This document shows, piece by piece, positions 52,086-64,000 of a DNA stretch of 64,000 bases (within the stretch, counting starts at the first letter, position 1; the number at the start of each line of letters is the position of its first letter). The stretch covers positions 44,122,220 through 44,186,219 of the forward strand of contig CM054063.1 in the NCBI GenBank assembly GCA_028641055.1, given 5' to 3'. This stretch comes from Alopecurus myosuroides. Its lineage: Eukaryota > Streptophyta > Magnoliopsida > Poales > Poaceae. The position numbers and the translations under genes are program-made. The notes below the pieces were generated by a model, which was given only the letters and a program-made list of their open reading frames with translations, did not search any database and was not told the DNA's origin.

Positions 52086-53375
52086 AGGACCGGGGTTCAT
52101 GGTTTCACACTTGCATTCTCTCAAATAAAGTGGTACACGGTGGACATAAAGAATTACATGCGAGATTACAATAACATGTTTAACATTGAGTACTTTCATA
52201 TGGGCATCACGTCCTAGCATAGAGATCTCTACGGTCATATTAATCCCTCTTATACTCCACCAAGATGCGAAATAAATCATAACACCTCAATAATTAAGGA
52301 AAAACCAGAGTATAGCTTTAAGCAATGTGACATGAAGTTGAAGTCAGAACTTGCTAGATCTAGTCACGGAAATTGATTAGTGTCACTTCAAATCCCCGGT
52401 AACAAGGTACTCCTTTTTATCCCTAGTGAGGTAACTAAGAAAGGTTTAACAAAACCTAAGTGGATCGCTGAACTTCTGTCACTTTCACAGCACTAGCCAC
52501 CCCCCGTTACTCCAACTAATGCACCCATCACCCCACACACGCTCTCAAGAACTAGATCGATCAAAGCTAGCAAATAAGAACGGGGTACATAAGATACATC
52601 TACTCAAATAACTCAAGAGAAACAATTGCAATCTCAGATTCAATAACTCATAGAAAATATCCACCACATAGGAATTACAACGGTACCCGTAATCATGTGA
52701 GGAAGCTCATACAGATCTAATTAGTGAAGCACATAGAGAGAGAGAGATACAAGTGCTACTTGCACAAACCCATAGCCCTGGGGTGGAGTGCTCCCTCTTC
52801 ATGGAGATGTCAATGGAGATGACGTTGGAGGGGTAGGAGATCACACCGGCGGCGCCCCGTCGGAGTTTTACCCCTCCAATCTGGAACATCTGGTCTCTGT
52901 TTCGGCGTTTCGGTGTTTCGGCGGCGCTCTTCTCCGTAAGGGTACGGGGGACCCTTTTTATAGTCGGTTTTAGGTCAAGACGGAGTCGGTAAGTCGAAGA
53001 TGGAAGGAATTGGGGCCACAGGGGCAAAAAGGGGGCCTCTCACGCGGCCAAGGAATCTGGCCGCGTGGAGGGTCCTCTTTTGGGCATCCTTGCCCAATTC
53101 TCGTGGATCCTTCGCCCGCAACTCTTCTCCTTCCAAGAAAATGACCCCCCGCAGATTTTCAGGTGATTTCGCGGAAGTTTGCCCCCTAAAACGTCAAAAA
53201 TATAGAAAACGGGGTTTCTGACAGGCAGGGTTAATTCCATAAAAGCTGGGGGAATTTATAATTTAACCCCAAAATACTATAAAACATTGAATTATACCCT
53301 TATATGATGCAATATGTAATAGAAAACCATGTGAAAATATGCAAAATTCATCTGTGCATTTTACATGCATCAACA
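52086..53375 (-). repeat. Athila-like element 3' LTR, truncated
   Basis: It matches the 5' LTR from AGGACCGGGG on. The remaining part is replaced by the 50209-52084 fragment. Confidence 0.82.
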
Positions 53376-54770
53376 TCCCCAAGCTTAACCCATGCTCGTC
53401 CTCGAGTATGAAGGTGATAAAACTAAGATGGGTTTTGCATATTGAAACACTTATGGGATATCAAGGAGGATTATTCATGCTACATATATTCAAATGATTA
53501 ATACTAGAAATGAGTAGCAATATACAATTCATGTTGTAAGAAATATCAAATATGCAAACAAAGATGCTTCATGAAAGTTCACAAAGTGTATAATGAAATA
53601 AAAGCACTATGGACCAAATGCATACACAAAATGAAAAATAAAATCCTATATTGGTCAAAGAATAGCATAATGGAGAATAGAAAATATGGTGGACACTTTG
53701 GAGAAAATTGAGTAGAGGTAAAACATGATCAAGTCTTATTTAGCCTCTAAATTATTCAACTAAAATTACTAATTGAAATGTGGCATCCATTGATCTAGGA
53801 CTCTCATTTCCCCTTTATCACTAGCATCTTAAAATTGTGAGTATTGAATTAATGAGAATGACAAGGTGGTTGAAAGCCTCATGCCCCGTGAGTGTGAAAA
53901 CCTACTCCATGATTACTCAACTTAAGATTCCTAATAAGCTTTGTACAATCATAATAAGTATTAATGACATCATAGAGAACCGCAAAGAGGTGCCTCTTTC
54001 CCCATGACATGTCAACAAGCCCATGTTACAATGACAAGATGAACAAACGGAGTAGACTCATCATCCTTTTTATTTTCATTCACTATTATGCATAGCTTCT
54101 TATTTTATTATAGGATGTGTTGTAGAGTCACTCAAGCTGTAAGTAAATTTTCACCATGATAAAGCATGGCTTGGGTTAGCGGCCCAATGCGTTTCTCTAG
54201 TCATATAGATACTTACTCACCAAAACTTACTATTTGTCTATTTCATTTCGGCATGGCAGGAGTCCAAAAACAAAAGTACATGATATCAACCAAATATAAA
54301 TTTGTTTGTGCAATGTTGAAAGCTTTCCGGTGATACACGTTTATAGCTATCTCCCAACCACACACTTGTCAAACGCAAAACTTGTGGCTCCCATTATTGG
54401 GTCATGTTTATTAGATGCATAAAAAGTAAAGTGTGCCTTCAAAAGTTCGTGAGAGTCCTATCCCAAATTCAACCCATGACAATTAATAAAGTGAATATCT
54501 TAATTTAGAACATAAATAACACAATAACATGGTGAACATACTCGAAAGAGCAATGAAGCTAATGGGAAGATATTGTGGACTCACTGGAAATACTTGGCTA
54601 AGGAGTGTTGGAAACACGTTTTTACTTGTTAGAATTTTTAAATTTTTGGGATAGCAAGAGGGAGATAGTTGACCAGCTACTATGCATGCATATGTCCATA
54701 GAACTACTCATTTCGTGACAAAATAACTAAACCAGCAATCCCATTGTTCAAATGGTGTCGGAAAGTGGAG
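53376..54770. other. Non-coding interior of the Athila-like element
   Basis: AT-rich, starting with the purine tract (TCCCCAAGCTT on plus). No RT or integrase motif and no frame of interest on either strand. Confidence 0.5.
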
Positions 54771-54779
54771 ATTCTCATG

Positions 54780-57700
54780 CCACTTCCCCGACGAAGGCGT
54801 TCTCAGTGGTTGGATCGGCCGAATGGACGTGTGTGATCGGTTTGGGCGCTGTTCCGTTCAGGCTAGGCGTTTTTGCACCATGTTTCCCGACCATTTGTCT
54901 CACTGTCGGGGTGGGGTAGAGGTTACGGGGGCCCAGCGGGAAGAGAGTGTGCGGGGGGCAGCTCGCGTACCGGTGAGTACTTCACAACCGCGCGGTGGCA
55001 GGACCGGTAATTCTACCGCCCGGATAGCCCCGACTTTGGGATTTCGCGTGTCGGAATAAGAGCACGGCATGGTCGAGAAGCATGCGTGGCGGAGCGTTCC
55101 TCGCCGCCGGGTACGAGCTCTACAGCGGGGCGCCTGTTCCGTCCCTACCCTCCCCGCACGGCGACTTCCTATACCCTTCCCTACCCACTCGCTGCTCGGT
55201 CCAGACGCTCGATCTAGGGTTCCGTTCTTGCTTCAGATCGAGACCGCTGCCGCCGCTGCCAGCGACAGGACGAACGCCCGCCTTTCCATCCGGATACCGG
55301 AGTGGCGTTTTTCTCTGCGCGAACGAGGTGCTTACCTTCTTCACGAGGTCTCTGTTCTCTTTGTTGTTCTGCTCTGTTCTTATTCCCTCTCAGTTCTGCA
55401 GTGAGAAGGGACGTTTGTGCTGCCTGCCGTCATGATGCCTACTGCCTGGGCTGGAGGTCGAGGTGAGGGCGAATTTCTATCCGTGGTTCGTTCGATTAGT
55501 ATCCGTGGTTCTGTAGATATTCATGTGTGTTCTTTTGCTCCTTGCCTGATTCGTGCCTGCAGGTTCGGTTACTCTCGACCGTGTGTCAGATCTCGCCTGC
55601 ACCTTCTAAATTAAGGTACGTCCTTTGTGAGAACAATACCCATTTTGGATTTGCGATGAGAGTGAGAGTTGTGTGGATGCCAAAGCTGCGTTTTTTAGTG
55701 TCCAGGGTTCTTCCTTTGCTAGATTATCTTTCGGTGGATGGTCTGTGCCCACTGATGAAAGTGAGAGTTGTGTAGATGCCAAAGATGCATTTTTTCGTGT
55801 TTAGAATCATTCTGCCGCAGACCTTCATTTTTTCATGCTCTTGGTTTCTCTTTTCATGATTAGAGCTTAATCTTAGGTGAGCGAAAAAATGCACAAGTGC
55901 TAATTATCGGTACATGCCAGGGAATTGGTGATGAACAAAGGAGAGAAAGGTTAAAGACCAATCGATTCATATGCACACGTTATATTATGCCACAAGATAG
56001 AGAATTATATGCCTTATAACAGAAAAGTAGGACTACCTGTTGTTTGTAAAAATCTGTTTCAGAGACACTTCTGTTATGTGTGCCTTTCCTGTCAGGGTCA
56101 CTATTTTCTGCCATTGCACTCACAGACTGCTCTGAAGCAGAAGATGACATAGCCATCGCTGACTGACTATTTAGAAAATCTTTGGCCGGAGCCGAGTAAA
56201 GATCTCTGTCGCTAGGTGAGCCCTATGAAAATGGCGGTCAAATAATTGTAGACATAGTCGAGTTGCTGCTGAGTTTATAATGTCTAGAAAACTGTCAAAT
56301 GCTCTAGGTTGTCTCCGCGTTGTCAGAGCTTGGCATACTCAGGACTCTTCTTATCATGATTAGAGATTATTTTTATGTGCCCATTTCTTATTTGCGTGCT
56401 AGATTCTCCTTTAGTGATGCATTCTAGGTCATCACAGAGTAGTGTAATATCTTTGGAAATATAGATGATGCACGAGAAGGTTGTGGTCTGTTGTCTTTGG
56501 GAATAGAGGATTGGCGTGTAATATTTAACGTTTTTTCATGTGACAGGAGGACCGCAAAGACTAAAGTAGCTAAGCTCAAGATACGTCAGCCCCTGTTTCC
56601 TGGAGATGATGCCAACGATACTGCTGTTCAGGTGACTGGCTATTCCATAGTAACCGTTTGTTTCATCCACCTGATCAGTTTCTGATCTATCTGGGTCCTT
56701 TTTTTGCTAGGTCGATGATGCTCAGGATTTATCTACGCAGGCAGAGACAGTGTTAGTTCTGTAGCCTCAGTCATATGTGATGCCGATTGGTACATGCCGG
56801 CTTCAGTTTCTTTGTGACATCTTTCTGTCTTATAACACCGCAGGGATCCGTCATCGGAGGCTGACGCGGCAAAGAAGAAGAATAAAATGTGAACCTGGGT
56901 TCTTTAGAAGGACCTTATATTAGGTTACTAGAAACTCCTTTCTCATTAAGAGTCACCTGCCATGAGCTATTGTGGGTTTAAAATGACTAATAATGTGCTT
57001 CCGCAGGGTAGTATGTTAGCATTTTGTCTGTGGGGATGGTTCCTGGGAGCCTTGATGTCTCCCCTTGATTCCATCCATGCATTCTGAAGAAAGAAGGGCT
57101 AGGTTTTTGGTGGCTCTGCTTTTGGCTCGATTGTCTACCGTATCATCCGTAGTTTTGGTGTCAGTTTACATATGGTTAGCTGTGACTGGTATTTGCTCCC
57201 GTTCTGTATACCCCCTGGTAATGTATCGATCGGTTCTGTATGGGCCGTCGTGCCAGGGTCTCTGAAACTGGAAGGATAATTCATACCGACTTTATATTCT
57301 GTCTAATTATTCCTATGTAATTCTGGGCCCTATGGCTGTAAGAGACCTAGAGTAGCATGGCTGTTATATGCTATCTGGTGGTTTGAACAAATTCTGATGT
57401 AATGAGATCAACAGACGCCCCAACTTTTCTGTATATATATTCCAGCCTTATGCTTGGCTGATGTCTTTTCACCTGCGTCTACTGACTGATCGAGGTTCAT
57501 AGGGTAGTTGTGGTTCATGGAGAGTCATAAAATACTTGACGTTTTCCATGACACCTAAATAATAGGAATGCATGTCCTATGTGCGTGCAAATTCTTTGTC
57601 TGCTCCAGTTACAGTCCCAGTTCAGCTGATGGACGACAGTTCACCATGAGACAGGATGCAAGAAGCCACGCACGGAATGAACAAGCCCATAACTTACCTA

Positions 57701-58039
57701 TGTGTTATTCGTTGTATTTCACTTTACCTTTTTAACAGCCAACATGTTGATTGAAGACCCTATCGTAGAACAATTCCGAAGAATTCAAGCTATGATATCA
57801 CTTGTGTGGCAATGTTTTGTAATGATTAAGGTTCGCTACTTATGTATGCATGTTTTGTAATGATTTAAGACCGCCTCTTATGTATGCATCGCCTCTACGG
57901 AGCTTAAGATCATATCCTTATCTATTTTGTTGTGTGAACTTCTAAATGTCGTGTGTCCGTGGTCACACATCGCTTAAGTTACCGAGGGTTTGAAAAACGT
58001 GAAATATGTCTCGCCCGGCAAGCCGCGCTTCCTATCTAG
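54780..58039 (+). mobile_element. Helitron with captured gene fragment, inserted in the Athila-like element
   Basis: The 3' end has hairpin CGGC-AA-GCCG at 58017-58026, then CTAG at 58036-58039 and T. The left end is placed only roughly, where composition changes from the AT-rich Athila interior to GC-rich promoter-like DNA; the exact A|TC was not settled. It contains a UTR-like, GC-rich block at 55080-55460 with CTAGGGTTCCG, and spliced exons near 56550-56890. No Rep/helicase is seen. Confidence 0.55.
56549..56892 (+). pseudogene. Captured C-terminal exons of an unidentified gene
   Basis: Three exon-like pieces. The first follows acceptor TCATGTGACAG and reads RTAKTKVAKLKIRQPLFPGD then DANDTAVQ to donor CAG|GTGACT. 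The second follows TTTGCTAG and reads VDDAQDLSTQAET to donor GTTAGT. The third follows CACCGCAG and reads DPSSEADAAKKKNKM and TGA. The joins keep the frame. The lysine-rich end and acidic linker could be the tail of a replication-protein-A-like or other nuclear protein, but that is a guess. No start exon with a domain is seen, so it is a fragment. Confidence 0.45.
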
Positions 58040-59036
58040 TTAACATCAAGGACATGAATAAGAGATAGCTCAAGACAACATTATTGCAAATTTCTACATA
58101 TAAAAAGCCTATAAATCATGCAAACATATGTAGCTCTTCAAATCAACCATGGCATCCCTATTTCAAGTCATAATACTAGCATCCAATACATTCCAACCCC
58201 AAACTCCAGTAGCTCAATCTCATATAAAATGATGGTGGTGGTCTTATCAAAACAAAAATAAAAATAAAAACTAGACGCTTCAAGTCTCTATGATAAATGC
58301 TTTGCTTAGAAAAACAGAAAGTAGACGTGTGCTAACCAAAAGAGTGTAGCTCCAGTGGGGTGTTCATCACATCCCCAGGCTTATGGCTTTCACCATTCTT
58401 GGATGTCTTGAGGCGCAGCTCCTCTATTCCCTATGAAAAAACTTCACAAAACATGTTTCTCCCATTCTTTCTCTGTGGGTTGAGATTAGCAAGAACAAAC
58501 AAATAACATGCTTGCAAAATTCCAAATCAAATGCTCCAGTAGATAGACAATAAGGTTCATTATGTTGTATGTTCACTCTCTTGCTTGAAAGAATCATGGA
58601 AATTCGATTCCCAAGCCCAAAGAGTGCATAAAACAAAAGAAGGCAGAATCTGTTTAGAAAAGCAGCAGCAGCAAAACGAACGTTTTTCCCTAAGCTAGAC
58701 TCGTCAAAACATTAAGACAATTTTTGTGGTTACAGAGGACGAAAAGTTGCAGAACATACTAAAAAATTAGCTCAATCCGACATACCAATAAAAAACGTAA
58801 AATCATACGGTGAGCAGACTCGTGCTGAAACAGAAATTTCATGCAATAGGATAGCAACTTATAAGTCCAAATGGGTTTGACTTGACTCTTCACTGAAAAC
58901 TCCAGAATTAAAACGAAAAAACTAATCTCTTGAGACAGAAAGAGGACACTAGGAAAATCCAAACAAAAACAACCGGGTTCCCTCCCGTAAAGCGCTTTCT
59001 TTATAGCCATATAGCTAGGCTTTACTTACTTGATAA
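58040..59036. other. Non-coding Athila-like interior left of protease
   Basis: Contains CATCCCCAGGCTTATGGC and other strings of the kind found downstream of protease in non-autonomous Athila-like elements. Minus-strand open frames (58424-58636, 58759-59010) are short and carry no RT motif. Confidence 0.45.
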
Positions 59037-59796
59037 TCAAGAGGGATAAAGCTCATGAGGGAGCTTGTTCTTCAGCGTGCCCCTCTTCCTTGGGAAGTGC
59101 TCCATGCTTTTCTTGTGAGGGAACTTAAACTTGACATTCCCTTCCTTGGAGTCTATGATTGCACCTGTAATACGAAGAAAAGGTCTACCCAAAATAATAG
59201 GACTAGGGGATTTATCCCCCATATCCATAATAATGAAATCAACGGGTACAAAAGTGATGTGCAATTCAATCATAACATCTTTTACTTGTCCTACAGCATG
59301 TTTAGTAGAGTTATCAGCAAAGAAAAATTCACTTGAGCACTTTTCTAAATTTTCTAGTTCTAGCAATTCATATAATTCTTTAGAGAGTACCGATACACTA
59401 GAACCTAGATCTAACATAGCATGGTGAATTTCTTTTCCAATTGAAACTAGCACCTTGGGGATCCACGCATCCCCAAGCTTAGGAGGTATCATGGCCTCAT
59501 TCTTGTACCTAGCAATTTTTTCTTGCAAGAGTATGATTAGCAATATAAGATCCAAAGCCAGATTGATTAACATTTATAGTGGGATCACTAGTAAATTTTT
59601 GTAGAGTAGCAATAAGTTCTTGCAAGCTACTTTTTTCTAAATCAAGCAATGGATCCTTAATTTCAGTAAGCATCATAATTTCCTCTACTTTTCCTTTTCT
59701 ATTACGAATATTAAAAATCTCATAGAGATCATCAAAAATATCCTCGGGTACTTCAGCCTTTTTTAAGCTCTCTTTAACTTTAACCTCTAAGAGCAA
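59037..59796 (-). pseudogene. Athila-like spacer and aspartic protease remnant
   Basis: Two overlapping frames. 59796-59509 is acidic and lysine-rich, as in the Athila gag-protease spacer. 59573-59037 (178 codons) has MLDLGSSVSVLSKELYELL, with catalytic D in DLGSS, FVPVDFIIMDMG and PIILGRPFL, the retropepsin core. A frameshift separates it from gag. After PHELYPS it stops, where autonomous elements would continue into RT. Confidence 0.72.
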
Positions 59797-59809
59797 CTTT
59801 CAAGCAAAA

Positions 59810-60379
59810 CATATTTGCAGAATTAGTACTAGTAAAAGATCCCCCACATTCATTATCTAAAAAGGCTCTAGAAGTTTTAGAAAGTCCCTTATAAAACATA
59901 TGCATAAGTATCCAATCTCTAAAGCCATGCCCTATTCCATATGTTCTACTTCGAAATCTCTCCCATGCTTGTATAATTGATTCATCTTTTCCTTATTTAA
60001 AGGTAATGAGCAATTGTTTAACATTGTAATTCTATTCAGCATGACAAAACCTTTCAATAAATGCAGCCCTTAAGTTGAACCAAGTAGTAAAATTGCTAGG
60101 AGGCCATCTTAATATCCAATCTAATGCTTTGCCTCCTAGTGAGTAGGGAAAGAGATTAACTTTAGTAGTGTTGATGTTTGCATGATTCAAGTTCAAAGTT
60201 TTACATCTTTCATCAAATTTCTTAAGATGGAACAAAGGGTCTTCTTTAGGCTTTCCATAGAAACGAGATTCATAAATCATTTTAATAACACTAGGATCTA
60301 CCTCTAATTTTTCAACGGGAATATTTAGCTCTTGAGAGGAATTCCTAACACTGAATGGCCAATAAGTTCTCTGCTCCAT
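59810..60379 (-). pseudogene. Athila-like gag remnant
   Basis: 60379-60032 reads SFLVRN-like leader to FYGKPKEDPLFHLKKFDERC, LGGKALDWILRWPPSNFTTW and FRAAFIERF-type sequence, the capsid domain of Athila gag. It is broken by a stop at 60032. Below it, ESIIQAWERFRSRTYGIGHG and DNECGGSFTSTNSANMF continue the domain in shifted frames. It is not functional as it stands. Confidence 0.7.
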
Positions 60380-60691
60380 TTTCCAAGTTTTTCTGTAGTT
60401 TTTAATTTTTTATACAAAACAAAAGTAAAGTAACTAGGCAAATTCGAAATACTAAAATAAACTAGATAACTAAATGCAAAACTAAAATAAAATACGCAAG
60501 ACAAAACAAAAACAAGAACAAAAACAAAAACAAAAACAAGACAAGAAACAAAACAATCTACTTGAAAGAAGGTGGAGATAGAAAGGACGGTACTCACGTA
60601 GGTGCAACCTCCCCAAGCTTAGGTGTTTGCACACCTTGTTGGTGATGAAGACTTCTTGTGAGCTCCCTTGGATAACTCCTTCACCTATGGC

Positions 60692-60709
60692 TCCCCGGCA
60701 ACGGCGCCA
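60692..60709 (-). promoter_or_regulatory. Primer binding site, tRNA-Asp type
   Basis: TGGCGCCGTTGCCGGGGA on the minus strand is the usual tRNA-Asp site of Athila elements. It lies 10 bases from the LTR end. Confidence 0.85.
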
Positions 60710-60719
60710 AAAAAACGAT

Positions 60720-62432
60720 TGATGGCTAGGTTGAGACTCCAAGTGCAGAGTGTGTAGCTAGTGGCAAGCCTTCTACCCCACGAGGGTGACTCGAGGGTTC
60801 ATATCGAACTCTTGGGGAGCCAGTACTTCATCAGTTGTCTTCCAAGCTTCCTCCAGGATCCTGCAAACAAGTAGAGAATTTTGTGCCCTCAACCTCACCA
60901 AGTGGTTGTCAAGCACAAGGTGCGAGACTTCTAAATTGCAATGCAAAACTGAAAGTAAATGTGCAATAATTAAATCTACTACTAAATGCAAATGAGAAAA
61001 TAAATATGCAATGGATTGTTTTTGTATTTTTGTGATGCAAGTGGTGATGGAGATAATGTAAATTCGAATTGGAGATGCAAGTAAAGTAAAGTGCAAGTAA
61101 AGTAAATTGCAGCGAAGTAACTAGAGTGTTTTCTTATATTTAAAATAGGACCGGGGTTCATGGTTTCACACTTGCATTCTCTCAAATAAAGTGGTAGACA
61201 GTGGACATAAAGAATTACATGTGAGATTACAATAACATGTTTAACATTGAGTACTTTCATATGGGCATCACGTCCTAGCATAGATATCTCTACGGTCATA
61301 TTAATCCCTCTTATACTCCACCAAGATGCGAAATAAATCATAACACCTCGATAATTAAGGAAAAACCAGAGTATAGATTTAAGAAATGTGACATGAAGTT
61401 GAAGTAAGAACTTGCTAGATCTAGTCATGGAGATTGATTAGTGTCACTTCAATCCCCGGTAACAAGGTACTCCTTTTTATCCCTAGTGAGGTAAGTAAGA
61501 AAGGTTTAACAAAACCTAAGTGGATCGCTGAACTTATGTCGCTTTCACAGCACTAGCCACCCCTCGTTACTCCAACTAATGCACCCATCACCCCACACAC
61601 GCTCTAAAGAACTAGATCGATCAAAGCTAGCAAATAAGAACAGGGAACATAAGATACATCTACTCAAATAACTCAAGAGAAACAATTGCAATCTCAAATT
61701 CAATAACTCATAGAAAAGATCCACCACATAGGAATGACAACCGTGCCCGTAATCATGTGAGGCAGCTCATACGGATCTAATTAGTGAAGCACATAGAGAG
61801 AGAGATACAAGTGCTACTTCCACAAACCCATAGCCCTGGGGTGGACTACTCCCTCTTCATGGAGATGTCGATGGAGATGACGTTGGAGGGGTAGGAGATC
61901 ACACCAACGGTGCCCAGCCGGAGTTTTCCCTCTCCAATCTGGAACTTCTGGTCTCTGTTTTGGTGTTTCAGTGTTTCGGTGGCGCTCTTCTCCGTAAGGG
62001 TACGGGGGACCCTTTTTATAGTCGGTTTTAGGTCAAGACGGAGTCGGTAAGTCGAAGATGGAAGGAATTGGGGCCATAGGGGCCAAAAGGGGGCCTCTCA
62101 CGCGGCCAAGGAATCTGGCCGCGTGGAGGGTCCTCTTTTGGGCCTCCTTGCCCAATTCTCGTGGATCCTTCGCCCGCAAGTCTTCTCCTTCCAAGAAAAT
62201 GACCCCCGCAGATTTTGAGGTGATTTCGCGGAAGTTTGCCCCCTGAAACGTCAAAAATATAGAAAACGGGGTTTCTGACAGGCAGGGTTAATTCCATAAA
62301 AGTTGGGGGACTTTGTAATTTAACCCCAAAATACTATAAAACATTGAATTATACCCTTATATGATGCAATATGTAATAGAAAACCATGTGAAAATATGCA
62401 AAATTCATCTATGCATTTTACATGCATCAACA
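60720..62432 (-). repeat. Athila-like element 5' LTR
   Basis: 1,713 bp. It matches 52086-53375 from 61147 to its end (AGGACCGGGGTTCATGG to GCATCAACA on the plus strand), with scattered changes and small indels. Confidence 0.82.
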
Positions 62433-64000
62433 ACATGGAATCATCACTCCCTTCTAGATAATTTTGAACACAAACAAGAGCAAGAGAATAGATTGGAAAT
62501 GAAGCAAAGCAACTTGCAAACAAACAAGAGTTGAGCAACAAGAAGCGACAAGTAAAGATTTACTCAACGGAAAGAGATGAGTGTGACAAGGAAAGACATT
62601 TGTAGGAGACTAATAGGATGAGAAAAGCTTCATCATAGTATTTAAATATATGACCCACATAGTGCATATCATGTCTTTCCCATACACACAAACCAACAAA
62701 TGATAAAACACATAGGTCCACAAGCTTTATAAGATGCAAAAGGAATACCAAAAGAAAAGCAAAGCTTGTGCCTTTTAGGAACCACCAAGTAATATAAAGC
62801 AATAAAACATGGTCACTAAAAAAAAAGAATATCAATTAAAGATGTAACTATTATCGTGTGTATAAGTTTCTAAGCGGACACCAATCACAAATATATATAT
62901 CCACAAAGAAATATGCACACACAAAAATAGGTACAAGGGTGAAGAACATGATATCCAATATAGGTTCATAGATATACCAATAAGATTTTTGCTTCAAAGC
63001 AAAGCACCAGGCTTAGTTTAATCTTAAGGGGATATAGATGGACAAACAATAAACTCATAAAAGCATCACAAATATCACAAGGGAAAAGTGATAGTTGGAA
63101 TGCTTCGAGAAAGGTAACGCATATCACAAAAGATTCAAATGGTTTTTGAGAATTAATATGAAGGTAACGCATATTACCGAGATACTTGTTACCGAGAAAG
63201 GTAACGCATATTAATATGAATTTGAATTTTATGCACATCTTAGCCATTTAAGATTTGATGGAGTTTATCCTATATATTGGATCAACGAAAGTAAGCATGT
63301 CAAAGGATATACATAGTAAATATACATGCACAAAACTTTCAAGAACCAAACAAGATACAAATTGGACAAAATACCAATTAAAACAAAGAAGGCACTCACA
63401 AGAGATAAAATCAAACGAAGTGTCCAAATTATATCAAAACCCCAAATCAACACATGATTTAGGAAATCAAATATAGAAGATAACAAAATAAACATCAAAG
63501 AATAAACAAACCCTCTACACTTTTCATGATGGCACACAAAGTACAAAGACGAAAAATGTTCGTCTTCCAAAGAGACAAGTCATTGGGATAAAATACCAAT
63601 TTCAAGACAACAAGTGTTCAAACACATATAGGATAGTTCTTCCAATAATAGTGCATTAATTATGATATTGCATTTGAATACAAGATGCACATAATGGAAT
63701 CATTACTCTCCATATATATCGTTCAAACACTAGTCAAACTCAAGAAAAGCAATAAGATGCAATACCAATTAAAGAATTGTGTTCTACTCAATGTAGGATA
63801 GCTTCCCCAAGAAATGCAACACAGAGAAGTATGACTTTGAATGAGAGTGCATACGAATGGGATCATTGCCTTTCCTAACTCAATAAAGCATAAAACAAAT
63901 TTTGAGTAGAGCAAGGAAGACACAAAGGAGTTTGAACCAAACAAATCCTTGGCAAGCAACAAGGCAATTTTAGAGCAATGGATAAAGTAAATATGATCAA
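62433..64000. other. AT-rich right flank with degenerate repeats, no gene seen
   Basis: AAGGTAACGCATAT recurs at 63111, 63161 and 63198. Variants of GGAATCATTACTC / GGGATCATTGCC recur at about 62438, 63695 and 63857. The open frames here are short and AT-driven. It is probably interior of another old retroelement. Confidence 0.4.

Larger units (their letters stand above)
52086..62432 (-). mobile_element. Non-autonomous Athila-like Gypsy element with truncated 3' LTR
   Basis: The 5' LTR is 60720-62432 (minus strand TGTTGATGC to CATCA). The 3' LTR is 52086-53375 and lacks the last 430 bp. A purine tract AAGCTTGGGGA adjoins the 3' LTR. The primer site is at 60692-60709. Remnants of gag and protease are present; I find no RT, RNase H or integrase motif in 53376-59036, only non-coding sequence and an inserted Helitron. 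The LTR copies differ at many sites, so it is older than elements A and B. Confidence 0.8.

Noticed and set aside
55082..55435. 117-codon frame in the Helitron leader
   Set aside because: GC-rich UTR-like DNA with two overlapping plus frames and no domain.
57065..57265. 66-codon frame after the captured exons
   Set aside because: Lies after the TGA of the captured fragment, in 3'-UTR-like AT-rich DNA.

Overview
The window is nuclear DNA of a grass (Poaceae, probably Pooideae). Evidence: a MATH-BTB gene start of the kind expanded in grasses, grass-type Helitron termini, a Stowaway MITE, and mostly Tat, Athila and Copia LTR retrotransposons. There are no bacterial features, no CRISPR array, and I saw no tRNA or rRNA gene.

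Genes. Only the left end carries ordinary host genes: the first 48 codons of a MATH-domain gene running off the left edge (1-146, minus) and an intact single-exon gene for a 439-residue plant protein of unknown function (2759-4078, minus). From about 4.3 kb to 19.7 kb lie transposon debris and gene fragments: a Helitron 3' terminus at 8602, a complete 2.0-kb Helitron (12665-14696) carrying a Tourist-like MITE, a foldback element, a truncated Stowaway, an old Athila-type LTR, tandem duplications and long AT-rich stretches.

Nested retrotransposons, 19.7-50.2 kb. An old minus-strand Copia element is the host: its 3' LTR (19701-23387) is split by a hAT-like element (20112-22363, TSD AAGAGATG) and a solo LTR (22628-23185, TSD TCTAT), and its interior is split by element B. 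Element B (23461-48365, plus, TSD ATTAC, 494-bp LTRs with 3 visible differences) is a Tat-lineage Gypsy element. Element A (32182-44150, minus, TSD AAGGG, 584-bp LTRs with 1 visible difference) is a second Tat element sitting inside B.

A and B have the same plan: gag-protease, an in-frame TAG, then reverse transcriptase-RNase H-integrase, and an antisense multi-exon gene between integrase and the 3' LTR. That gene has its own TATA box. By eye-splicing it gives about 784 codons in B and 804 in A. In B it is broken by element A, which sits in an exon; in A it carries one in-frame TGA.

Right end. 50209-52084 is an LTR-like piece with CCGGAACCTCCGG-type repeats. 52086-62432 is a minus-strand Athila-like element with gag and protease remnants, no recognisable reverse transcriptase or integrase, and an inserted Helitron that carries a spliced-gene fragment (3' end 58039). 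The last 1.6 kb is AT-rich with no gene seen.

The most interesting signal is the shared architecture of A and B: an amber codon at exactly the same place (21 codons before the first pol methionine) in two clearly diverged families, plus the intron-containing antisense gene.
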